Shown one piece after another: positions 38,731 through 46,797 of a stretch of 57,653 nucleotides of DNA. Position 1 is the first letter of the stretch; each line of letters starts with the position of its first letter. The stretch is from Palsa-661 sp035535015 (lineage in GTDB: Bacteria; Actinomycetota; Acidimicrobiia; Acidimicrobiales; UBA8190). Made by a program: the position numbers and the translations under genes. Location: contig DATLQU010000050.1 of assembly GCA_035535015.1 (NCBI GenBank), forward strand, positions 1 to 57,653. Direction: 5' to 3'. A model generated the notes under the pieces. That model was not told the DNA's origin and made no database searches. It worked only from the letters and a program-made list of their open reading frames with translations.

Positions 38731-39919
38731 CGATCCCCCCGGCACCGGCGAGCAGCGCGACCTCAAAGCCGAGCTCCTGGCGCTGAGATCCCGGCTCGAG
38801 GAGGCCCAGGGCTATCTCCGCCTCGACCACCTCCGGCAACGCCGGGCCGAGCTCGAGAAGGAGGTCTCCCGGCCCGACCTCTGGGACGACCCGGATACGG
38901 CCCGTCGCCTCAGCTCCGAGTTCGGCTCGGTGGGCGACGACATCGAGCTTCTCGAGGACCTCGGCCGCCGCCTCTCGGATGCCGAGGTCCTCTTCCAGCT
39001 GATGGTGGAGGAGGGCGACGATTCGGTCGCCACCGAGCTCACCACCCTGATCGACGACCTGGCCCGTCGCCTCGACGACCTCGAGCTCCGCAGCCTCTTC
39101 ACCGGCGAGTACGACGAGAATGACGCCATCGCCGAGCTCCACTCCGGGGCCGGGGGCACCGACGCCCAGGACTGGTGCGAGATGCTCCTGCGCATGTACC
39201 AGCGCTGGGCGGAACGACGGGGCTTCGCCGTCGAGCTCGATGAGGCGACAGCGGGACAAGAGGCGGGCCTGCTTTCGGCCACCTTCATCGTCAAGGGTCG
39301 TTTCGCCTACGGCTTGTTGTCGGCTGAGCGCGGTGTCCACCGACTGGTTCGCATGTCACCCTTCGACTCCCAGCACCGTCGGCAGACGAGCTTCGCCTCG
39401 CTCGACGTCACTCCCTTCTTGGAGGATCTTTCTGACGAAGTGGCCATCGACGACAAGGACCTCCGCATCGACACCTACCGGTCCTCGGGCGCCGGCGGTC
39501 AGCATGTCAACAAGACGGACTCCGCCGTCCGGCTCACCCACCTTCCGACAGGTCTGGTCGTCTCGGTCCAGAACGAACGCAGCCAGCATCAGAACAAGGC
39601 CAAGGCCATGCAGATTCTCGGAGCCAAATTGGCCGAGCGTCAGCGTGCCGAACGCCGGTCCGAGCTCGACTCCCTCTCCGGTCCGCAGTCCGACGTGGCC
39701 TGGGGATCCCAGATCCGTTCCTACGTCATGGCGCCCTATCAACTCGTCAAGGATCTCCGGACCCAACTGGAGACGGGCAACGTCGACGCCGTTCTCGACG
39801 GTGACATCGACGCCTTCATCGAATCCGAGCTTCGCCGCCTCCGTACTGCGGGCGGCGGTAACGGTTCGACCGCTCCGACCGGCGGAACCGATCCCGGCCG
39901 ACCGACAGACGACGTCTAG
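38717..39919 (+). CDS. prfB: Peptide chain release factor 2
   Basis: RF2 reads UGA and UAA stop codons and triggers peptide release. The 400-aa protein has coiled N-terminal helices, the PxT-equivalent SPF codon-recognition motif (214-216) in VRMSPFDSQHRRQTSF, and the universal GGQ (260-262) in SSGAGGQHVNKTDSAV. The reading frame is uninterrupted, so the programmed +1 frameshift known from E. coli prfB is absent. ATG 38717 lies within the secA end and gives translational coupling. The C-terminus has a Gly/Thr/Pro-rich tail. Confidence 0.96.
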
Positions 39920-40173
39920 GTGGATCACCGTTCTTCGACACGCCGACCGAGTTGGGCGTCGTCGATTCTCGAAGACACATCCGTGTCGTTCCCTCGTCAG
40001 CCCACGCACATGACCTGGAGATTCGCGCAGAATGCGGTGTCGTCACCGTTGAGCGCGCCAGGCCGTTCACCCTACGCGTCTGCCCGAGACCAGACTGATA
40101 GCCTCGTGGGCACCTCGTGTGCCACGCCCGCCATCGGTGGTGGCGGGGCAGGGAACGACGAGGTGTCGACTCG
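39920..40173. other. 254-bp intergenic region before ftsE
   Basis: No gene is seen here. It is slightly less GC-rich than the genes and is the natural place for the ftsEX promoter. A TTGAGC at about 40048 and a TGATAG at about 40096 resemble -35/-10 hexamers but are badly spaced, so no promoter is claimed. No clear terminator hairpin for prfB was found. Confidence 0.4.
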
Positions 40174-40860
40174 ATGATCAGCTTCGAGAACGTAACTAAG
40201 AGCTACAAGGGCGGGACGCTCGCTATACGCGACATGTCGCTCGATATCGACAAGGGGGAGTTCGTCTTCCTGGTCGGATCGTCGGGATCGGGAAAGACGA
40301 CCTTCATCCGTCTCCTGCTTCGCGAGGAAGCCCCTACCCAGGGCCGCATCCTGGTGGCCGGACGCGACATCGCCAATCTGAGTCACTGGCGCATTCCCTA
40401 TCTCCGCCGCAACATCGGTTGTGTCTTTCAGGACTTCCGCCTTCTGCCCAACAAGAACGTCTTCGAGAATGTGGCCTTCGCCCTCGAAGTCATCGGCCGT
40501 CCCAAGCACGTCATTGCTTCCCAGGTGCCCCAGATCCTCGATCTCGTCGGCCTCTCGAAGAAGCGGGAGAGCCTCCCCGGTGAACTCTCCGGTGGCGAGC
40601 AGCAGCGGGTGGCGGTCGCCCGCGCCTTCGTCAACCGCCCTCTCATCCTTTTGGCCGACGAACCCACGGGCAATCTGGACCCCGCCACCAGCCAGGGCAT
40701 CATGCGCCTGCTGGAACGCATCAACAAGACGGGCACCACCGTCGTCATCGCCACCCACGATTCGGGCATCGTCGACCAGATGCGCCGCCGCGTTGTCGAG
40801 CTCGATCACGGGACTCTCGTCCGCGACCAGGCCCGTGGTGTTTATGGCTACGGCACCTGA
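40174..40860 (+). CDS. ftsE: Cell division ATP-binding protein FtsE
   Basis: ABC-type ATPase of 228 aa that with FtsX gates septal peptidoglycan hydrolases. It starts MISFENVTKSYKGGTLAI and shows Walker A GSSGSGKT (35-42), FQDFRLLPNKNVFENVAF after the Q-loop, the LSGGEQQR signature, Walker B LLADEPTGNLD and the switch His in ATHDSG. ATG 40174 is where the FtsE family begins. ftsX follows 20 bp after its stop. Confidence 0.96.
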   Translation: MISFENVTKSYKGGTLAIRDMSLDIDKGEFVFLVGSSGSGKTTFIRLLLREEAPTQGRILVAGRDIANLSHWRIPYLRRNIGCVFQDFRLLPNKNVFENVAFALEVIGRPKHVIASQVPQILDLVGLSKKRESLPGELSGGEQQRVAVARAFVNRPLILLADEPTGNLDPATSQGIMRLLERINKTGTTVVIATHDSGIVDQMRRRVVELDHGTLVRDQARGVYGYGT

Positions 40861-40880
40861 GTCCCTGGGGATCGGTTGAG

Positions 40881-41762
40881 ATGCCGGTCTCGTTGGACTA
40901 TGTCGCCCGGGAGACGGCGTCGAACCTCTGGCGCAACCGCCTCATGACGATTGCCGCCGTCCTCACGGTCGCCGTCTCGCTGTCATTGGTCGGCTCGTCT
41001 CTGCTGCTCCAGCAGGGGGTGGCCCACGCCACGGCCATGTGGCAGCACGGGGTCAGCGTGGAAGTCTTCCTGAAGCCCTCGGTCTCGAACTCCCAGCGCG
41101 CCTCGATCCAGGGTCAGCTCCGGCAACTTCCCTATGTCGAATCGTGTCTCTACCGGTCCAAGCAGTACGACTACAACGAGGCGAAGCACCTCCTCACCCC
41201 CGACGAGTCGCAAGCGCTCACCGTGGCGACAACCCCGGCTTCTTACCGTTGTGTCCTCAACAACCCGAGCCAGGCCCAGGCCATCGCCAAGCAGTTCGAC
41301 GGCTACCCCGGCGTCAGGAATGTGGCGTCGCCGACCCAGTCGATCCGCAACATGGAGTCAGTCACGAAGATCCTCCGTTGGGTCTTCCTGGCCCTGGCCG
41401 TCATCCTTCTTCTCTCCGCCTCCGTCCTCATCCTCAACACCATCCGCCTCGCCATCTTCGCCCGAAGACGGGAGGTATCGGTCATGAAGCTCGTCGGGGC
41501 CACCAACTGGTTCATCCGCCTGCCCTTCATGTTCGAGGGCGTCATCCAGGGTCTGCTCGGCGCCGTCGTCGCCGCTGCCGTCGTCGTCGTCCTCCATCTC
41601 GTCCTCGACGCCCTGGGTAACAGCAAGACGACAACCATCCTCTACCAGATGCGGGTCTCCACTCACGAAGTGGTGGGGACGAGTCTCGTTGTCCTCCTGG
41701 TTGGCGTCCTCATCGGCTCGGTCGGCTCGGCCTTCGGCATCCGACGGTTCCTCGACACCTGA
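40881..41762 (+). CDS. ftsX: Cell division protein FtsX (permease-like)
   Basis: Integral membrane partner of FtsE, 293 aa, with four helices: about 21-44, 172-192, 222-245 and 264-284. It has the large external loop (about 50-165) that in actinobacteria contacts a peptidoglycan hydrolase. The loop holds two Cys (VESCLYRS and YRCVLNN) that may pair. Cytoplasmic RRREVSVMKLVGATNWFIR is the coupling segment typical of FtsX. smpB, which often follows ftsX in actinobacteria, is missing; the gene instead converges on an rmlA-like gene 37 bp away. Confidence 0.95.
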   Translation: MPVSLDYVARETASNLWRNRLMTIAAVLTVAVSLSLVGSSLLLQQGVAHATAMWQHGVSVEVFLKPSVSNSQRASIQGQLRQLPYVESCLYRSKQYDYNEAKHLLTPDESQALTVATTPASYRCVLNNPSQAQAIAKQFDGYPGVRNVASPTQSIRNMESVTKILRWVFLALAVILLLSASVLILNTIRLAIFARRREVSVMKLVGATNWFIRLPFMFEGVIQGLLGAVVAAAVVVVLHLVLDALGNSKTTTILYQMRVSTHEVVGTSLVVLLVGVLIGSVGSAFGIRRFLDT

Positions 41763-41799
41763 CCCCGGGACGCAACGAACGCCGAGCGCCCCGGGCCGT

Positions 41800-42543
41800 T
41801 CAACCCTTGTTGGCTCCGTTGGCCCGCACGAAGTCGTTCACGGCGTAGTACGCATCGATCGATTCCCCGGCGTCACCCCAGAAGCCCTCGAGCACGTCGT
41901 AGGCCATTGTCCCCTGGTCGACGTAATAGTTGTTCACATCGGTGATCTCGAGTTCGCCCCGCCCTGAGGGTTCGAGGGTACCTATCACCCGGAAGACCTC
42001 GGGGTCGTAACAGTAGATGCCGGTGACGGCGTAGTGACTGGGTGGATCCTCGGGCTTCTCGAGGATCCTGGTGATCCGGTTGGCGTCGTCGAAGCGGGGC
42101 ACTCCGAGATGACGGAGGTGCACAGGGTCGTGTTCCTCGGTGAGGACGATCCGTGCGCCGCCCCCCTGAAGAGCGAAACGCTCCACCGTCGGCCGGAAGG
42201 TCCGCTCCACGATGTTGTCGGCCAGCATGACCAACACGGCCTCGTCGGCGGCGAAGCGCTCGGCCAAGCCCAACGCCTCGGCGATCCCCCCCGCTTTGTC
42301 CTGGTAGGCGTAGGAGAGCCGATCGATGTCGTGCTCGTGCCCGTTGCCCAGAAGCCGGAGGAACTCACCGGCATGGGTCCCCCCGGTCACCAGCATGATT
42401 TCGGAAATGCCGGCCAGAACGAGCGCCTCGATCGAGTAGCTGATCATCGGCCGGTCGTAGATGGGCAGCAGATGCTTGTTGGTGATTCGGGTCAGCGGGT
42501 GGAGCCGGGTGCCCGTTCCTCCGGCCAGGATCACGCCCTTCAT
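41800..42543 (-). CDS. rmlA: Glucose-1-phosphate thymidylyltransferase-like nucleotidyltransferase (short RmlA)
   Basis: The 247-aa protein fits RmlA, the first enzyme of the dTDP-rhamnose pathway (glucose-1-phosphate plus dTTP). It has LAGGTGTRLHPLTRITNKHLLPIYDRPMI (two parts from residue 6), LVMLADNIVE in place of the usual metal-binding LGDNIF, VTGIYCYDPEVF and ELEITDVNNYYV. At 247 aa it lacks the C-terminal helices of the roughly 290-aa enterobacterial enzyme, so it may be of the shorter archaeal/actinobacterial kind. It is the last gene of a tight minus-strand operon behind the hydrolase-rod gene (15 bp gap). rmlB and rmlD are 37 kb away. Confidence 0.85.
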   Translation of the reverse strand: MKGVILAGGTGTRLHPLTRITNKHLLPIYDRPMISYSIEALVLAGISEIMLVTGGTHAGEFLRLLGNGHEHDIDRLSYAYQDKAGGIAEALGLAERFAADEAVLVMLADNIVERTFRPTVERFALQGGGARIVLTEEHDPVHLRHLGVPRFDDANRITRILEKPEDPPSHYAVTGIYCYDPEVFRVIGTLEPSGRGELEITDVNNYYVDQGTMAYDVLEGFWGDAGESIDAYYAVNDFVRANGANKG

Positions 42544-42558
42544 CGGGACGAGCCTAGG

Positions 42559-45500
42559 TCACCGGCTGCCGCCACCCCAGAAGTCACCCGGTCGGATCCC
42601 CGGGCCCAGGGGTCCGTACTCCGGCGTGACGCCGTCGGCGGCCTCTTCGGCCTCCGTGTCCGGTACCCGCACCACCGCCTGCTGGCGCCGATCGGCCATG
42701 GCGGCCACCCGAGGCTCTGCCGCCGTGTCCGTCCCGTCTGCGTTGCGGTCCTCGTCTTCGCCGACGACGGCGGCGGGACGCGCCACCCCCTCGCCCGCCT
42801 CACCGGCGCCGGCCGCCGCCGCGTAGCGCCGCTGCGCTTCGGCCGCTCCGGCCCGCGCCGCTTCGACCCGCCGCCGCTCGTCCTCGGCGAACTGTCGGGC
42901 CCGGCCCCGGCGCTCAGCGGCGGCCGTTCCCGCCTGCGCCGCCTTGGTGGCGCTTTCCAGGCTCCGGGCGGCCTCCGCCTTGGCTGCCTCGGCTTTGGCC
43001 GCCTCGGCTTTCTGCCGCTCGGTCTCGGCGGCGTACCGGGTCAGACGGCTCTGCGCCTCAGCCACCTCCGCCTCGACCCGCCACCGTTCCAGCTCGGCCG
43101 CGTCGGCGCTCTGCTTCTTGCGACGCTTCGCCTCCGCCGCCTGTGCTCGAGCCGATTCCTTCCTCTTCCGCTTCGTAGCCACGGTGTCGGCCCGGGCCGC
43201 TTGTTGCGCCCGCCGATTCTCGCCGGCGGCTTCGTCTTCGCGCCTCCGGCGCACCGCTTCCGCGGCGGCGGCCGCCTCGGCGTCGTGCCGCAGCCGCTCA
43301 GCCTCGGCCGCCTCTGCCTCCTGTCGGAGTCGGGCCTCGCCGGCGGCTTCCTCCTCGGCCTTCCTCTCCTCGTCGGCGGCCGCTTCCGCCTCTCGCCTCA
43401 GACGTTCCTGCCCCGCCGCCTCGATTCTCCGGCGCTCGGATTCGGCGACCTCGGCCGCGTCGTTGAGTCGCTGCGCCTCTTCGGCGTCGTTTCTCCGCCG
43501 CTCGGCCTCGGCGCGCTCCGCCGCCCCCCGACGCTGCTCGGCTTCGGCGATTTCGGCCGTGATCCGCTCGCGCTCGGCCTCCGCTGCCGCGATTTCCTTC
43601 TCCAGCCTCGCCGCCGCGGCTGCCTCGGTTTCGAGTCGCTGTGCTTCGGCCTCCGCCGCCTCGCTCCGACGCCGGTCCGCCTCTGCCGCCAAGGCGCTGA
43701 TCCGGGCTCGCTCGGCTTTGGCCGCCTCGGCGTCGGCCTCCAGCTGCTCGAGCTCGGCGACCTCGACCCTCCGACGTTGGGCGGCGGCCGTTTCCGCCGC
43801 CTCCCGGCGGCGGTCCCTCTCAGCAGCAGCAGCGGCTTCGTCTGCTTCGCGTCGACGTTCCCACTCGGCCGCGTCCGCTTCGATCCTCTGCTTTTCGGCC
43901 TCGATCGTCTTCGCCTCCCGCTTCAGGCGTTCGATCGTGGCCGTTTCGGCCTTTCGGCGATCGGCCCGGGTCGCGTCGGCCTCCAGCCTTCGTCGTTCGG
44001 CCTCGGCCGCTTCCGCCTCGGCGGCGACTTTCCTGAGCCTCGCCGCCTCGGCTACCTCGGTTTCGAGTCGCTGCCGTGCGATCTCGGCCGCTTCGGCTTC
44101 GTCGGCTAGCCGTTGCGTCTCGGCCGCCTCGGCCCGCCTGCGTTCGTCCTCGGCCGCGCCCGCCTGTTGTGCCCGACGCGCTGACTCCGCTGTCTCGATG
44201 GCGATCCTCCGCCGCTCCAGCTCTGCCGCCTCGGCCTCGGCCTCAAGCCGTTGCGCTTCGGCCGCTTCCAGCGCCCGTCGCTCACTGTCGGCTGTTTCCG
44301 CCTCTTTCCGACGCCGAGCCGCTTCGGCTGCTTCGGACTTGATCCTCCGGCGGGCCGCCTCGATCGCCTCGGCCTCCCGCTTTAGTCGTTGCACTTCCGC
44401 CGTTTCGATCTCCCGGCGCTCGGCCGCGGCGCTGTCGGCCTCCTTCCGACGCCGCTCACCCTCGACGGCCGCTGCCGTGATCCGCTGCCACTCCGCCTCC
44501 GCCGCCTCGGCCTCACATCCAAGGCGTTGCGCGACCTCCGCCTCGGTCCGCCGCCGTTGCGCGGCGGCAACCTCAGCCTCCTTCGTCCGGCGCGCCGCCT
44601 CCGCTGCCTGCGCCACGATCCTCTGGCGTTCCTCTTCGACCGTCTCGGCCTCACGTTGGAGCCTCTCGGCCTCAGCCGCCTCTATCCTCTGCCGTTCGGC
44701 CTGCGCTGACGCGGTCTCGACCCGGCGTCGTTCGGCCTCGGCGGCGTCGGCCGCCTTGGCCTCGATCCTGAGCAGTTCCGTGGCGGCGGTCTCGACATCG
44801 ATCCGCTGTCGTTGCGCCTCGACGGCCTCCGCCAGTTGGCTCAGCCGCTCGGCTTCGAGGGCCGCCACGCTCTGCCGCTCCGCCTCGGCCGCTTCGGCCT
44901 CGATCCTGAAATGTTCCGCCTCTTCGGCCTCGGCCCGAGCGGTCTCCTCTCGCAGCCGCGCCGCCTCGGCGATGGCGATGGCGATCCTCTGCTGCTCAGC
45001 CTCGGCCCCCTCTGCCTCCCGCGCGAGACGCTCGGCTTCCGCCTCATCGAACCGCCGCCGTTCGATCGCCGCCGCCTCGAATTCGCTCCACCGACGTTCG
45101 GCCTCGGCCGCTTGCGCCTCGACTTCTTCCCGAGCCGCCTCCGCTGCCTCGGCTGCTCGCTCGAGCCGTTCCGCCTCGGCTGCCTCCCGTGCCTGGCGCT
45201 CGCTCTCGGCCGCCTCCGCCTCCAGCCTCCGCTCCTCGGCTTGGGCGGCTTCCACTTTTATTCTCTGCCGAGCCGCCTCGGCCACCTCGGCTTCGCGCTT
45301 CAGCCGATCGGTCTCAGCCGCTTCTGCCTCTTTCCTTTCCTGGTCCGCCTGAGCCGCCGCCGCCTCGGCCTGGGCCTCGGCTTGGGCCCTGGCCTCGGCC
45401 TCGGCCTCGGCTTGAGCTTCGAGTCGCTGGCGTTCCGCCTCGGCCTGGGCCTCGGCCTGGGCCTCGGCTTGGGCCCTGGCCTCGGCTGCCGCCTTGGCCT

Positions 45501-46788
45501 GGGCCTCGGCTTGGGCCCTGGCCTCGGCTGCCGCCTTGGCCTGAGCTTCTGCCTCGAGCCGTTGTTGCTCTGCCGCCGCCGCCTCGGCCTGGGCCTCGGC
45601 TTGGGCCCTGGCCTCGGCCTCGGCCTCGGCCTCGGCTTGAGCTTCGAGTCGCTGGCGTTCCGCCTCGGCCTGGGCCTCGGCTTGGGCCCTGGCCTCGGCT
45701 TGGGCCCTGGCCTCGGCTGCCGCCTTGGCCTGAGCTTCTGCCTCGAGCCGTAGTTGCTCTGCCGCCGCCGCCTCGGCTTGGGCCCTGGCCTCGGCCTCGG
45801 CTTGAGCTTCGAGTCGCTGGCGTTCCGCCTGGGCCGCTGCCGCCCGCCCTGCCTCTCCCTTCAGCTTCTCGGCCGCTGCCTTTGCGGCCTCCTGCTGACG
45901 ACGTTCCTTTCTCGAGATCTCCGGGGAGACAGGAGCTGACAATTGGTCGATAACGGCGTCGGCCAGAGCCGCCCACTCGGTGACGGCCCATGGTCCGAAT
46001 TCCCTGTTTGACAACGACGCACAGGCGATTCCTACATGCGGGTCTACCCAGAGGAAGCCGCCAGCACGGCCAAAGTGGCCGAATGTCGCGGGGGAGGTGT
46101 GGGATCCTGTCCAATGTGGGGATTTGTCGCCCCGGACCTCAAAGCCGAGTCCCCAATCACACGGATCGAATCGTCCGTAGCCCGGGAGGACGCCACGAAG
46201 TCCGGGAAAGGCCACCTCGGTGGCTTGGGCGAAGGTCTCGGGCGAGACGATGGTGGGTTCCAACAATTCGGCGGCCAGGACGAGAAGGTCCTTCAGCGAC
46301 CCCCGTGCTCCCGAAGCGGGTGACGACCCGGCCACGAATGCAGTTCCGGCCAAGTGGAGTGGGTTGAGGACGGCGCCGGCGAGATAGTCGGTAAAGGCCA
46401 TAGCCGACCGCTCGGCCACGGCGTCGGCCAGGATCTCGAAGCCGACATTGGAATAGATGCGCATCCGCGCCGGACCGGCGACGGGGACAAGAGAATCGGG
46501 CCCCAGGCCGGAGGCGTGGGCGAGGAGGTGGCGGATCGTGCTTCCCGGGGGGCCGGCTGGATCGTCGAGCGAGACCGTCCCTTCTTCGACGGCAACGAGG
46601 ACCGCCATGGTCACGAGCAACTTGGACAGAGAAGCCCAGGCGAAGGTTCGTTCAATCTCGCCGATGCTGTCCACCACGACTGGGCGGACTTTGTCAAGAG
46701 CCGCGCCGTCAGAAGCGCTCGAACGTGTGACCAGCCCGACGGAGGCGGCGTCGACCGGCCACCACGAAACGAGTTCGAGGGCGCGCAC
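42559..46788 (-). CDS. Serine hydrolase (class C beta-lactamase-like) fused to about 1,050-residue alpha-helical repeat rod
   Basis: A 1409-aa protein. Residues 1-285 are a beta-lactamase/CubicO-like domain: S53-L-S-K56 (S-x-x-K nucleophile and base), Y112-S-N114 (Y-x-N) and H238-F-G240 (in the place of K-T-G). No signal peptide is seen. From about 290 the chain is almost only Ala, Glu, Arg, Gln and Lys: 300-494 AEAQ-type repeats, 495-1014 ten units of exactly 46 or 61 residues that begin mostly RL-x-x-EAE, then a less regular helix to about 1330 and an acidic/Pro tail ending GIRPGDFWGGGSR. The GTG start has GAGGT upstream and lies 9 bp after the acyl-CoA synthetase stop. Enzyme activity and role are unknown; an esterase anchored on a rod or scaffold is inference. 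Confidence 0.85.
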   Translation of the reverse strand: MRALELVSWWPVDAASVGLVTRSSASDGAALDKVRPVVVDSIGEIERTFAWASLSKLLVTMAVLVAVEEGTVSLDDPAGPPGSTIRHLLAHASGLGPDSLVPVAGPARMRIYSNVGFEILADAVAERSAMAFTDYLAGAVLNPLHLAGTAFVAGSSPASGARGSLKDLLVLAAELLEPTIVSPETFAQATEVAFPGLRGVLPGYGRFDPCDWGLGFEVRGDKSPHWTGSHTSPATFGHFGRAGGFLWVDPHVGIACASLSNREFGPWAVTEWAALADAVIDQLSAPVSPEISRKERRQQEAAKAAAEKLKGEAGRAAAAQAERQRLEAQAEAEARAQAEAAAAEQLRLEAEAQAKAAAEARAQAEARAQAEAQAEAERQRLEAQAEAEAEAEARAQAEAQAEAAAAEQQRLEAEAQAKAAAEARAQAEAQAKAAAEARAQAEAQAEAQAEAERQRLEAQAEAEAEARAQAEAQAEAAAAQADQERKEAEAAETDRLKREAEVAEAARQRIKVEAAQAEERRLEAEAAESERQAREAAEAERLERAAEAAEAAREEVEAQAAEAERRWSEFEAAAIERRRFDEAEAERLAREAEGAEAEQQRIAIAIAEAARLREETARAEAEEAEHFRIEAEAAEAERQSVAALEAERLSQLAEAVEAQRQRIDVETAATELLRIEAKAADAAEAERRRVETASAQAERQRIEAAEAERLQREAETVEEERQRIVAQAAEAARRTKEAEVAAAQRRRTEAEVAQRLGCEAEAAEAEWQRITAAAVEGERRRKEADSAAAERREIETAEVQRLKREAEAIEAARRRIKSEAAEAARRRKEAETADSERRALEAAEAQRLEAEAEAAELERRRIAIETAESARRAQQAGAAEDERRRAEAAETQRLADEAEAAEIARQRLETEVAEAARLRKVAAEAEAAEAERRRLEADATRADRRKAETATIERLKREAKTIEAEKQRIEADAAEWERRREADEAAAAAERDRRREAAETAAAQRRRVEVAELEQLEADAEAAKAERARISALAAEADRRRSEAAEAEAQRLETEAAAAARLEKEIAAAEAERERITAEIAEAEQRRGAAERAEAERRRNDAEEAQRLNDAAEVAESERRRIEAAGQERLRREAEAAADEERKAEEEAAGEARLRQEAEAAEAERLRHDAEAAAAAEAVRRRREDEAAGENRRAQQAARADTVATKRKRKESARAQAAEAKRRKKQSADAAELERWRVEAEVAEAQSRLTRYAAETERQKAEAAKAEAAKAEAARSLESATKAAQAGTAAAERRGRARQFAEDERRRVEAARAGAAEAQRRYAAAAGAGEAGEGVARPAAVVGEDEDRNADGTDTAAEPRVAAMADRRQQAVVRVPDTEAEEAADGVTPEYGPLGPGIRPGDFWGGGSR
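43747..45306 (-). repeat. Ten helical units of 46 or 61 residues (1560 bp)
   Basis: Starting at protein residue 495, unit lengths are 46, 46, 61, 61, 46, 46, 46, 46, 61, 61 residues, counted from one RL-x-x-x-A-E start to the next. The two sizes differ by exactly 15 residues, and inside a unit a motif of the A-E-A-A-E-A-x-R-R-R-I/K type recurs about every 15. The units differ strongly at the DNA level, so the repeat is old and kept by selection on length. It ends before a 36-residue irregular piece starting QLEAD. Confidence 0.85.
45351..45870 (-). repeat. Near-identical DNA repeats encoding Ala/Glu/Gln-rich helix
   Basis: Low-complexity coding DNA built from GCCTCGGCTTGGGCCCTG-type blocks. 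A longer segment containing CTTGAGCTTCGAGTCGCTGG recurs at about 45411, 45637 and 45801, marking three copies of a larger cassette encoding AERQRLEAQAEAEA followed by ARAQAEAQAEA. Near-identity of the copies points to recent expansion by recombination or slippage. Confidence 0.85.
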
Positions 46789-46797
46789 CGGTAGACC

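Noticed and set aside
41763..41799. Terminator between ftsX and the rmlA-like gene
   Set aside because: CCCGGG blocks are present but do not form a convincing stem.
42944..45352. 802-residue open frame on the plus strand opposite the rod
   Set aside because: It is rich in Ser, Ala and Arg and only mirrors the GCC/GAG/CGG codon pattern of the minus-strand rod. The minus frame carries a recognisable hydrolase domain, a ribosome site and exact unit lengths.
44812..45753. Leu/Gly-rich plus-strand frame in the same repeat
   Set aside because: Another shadow of the low-complexity repeat, with no family motif and no start context.
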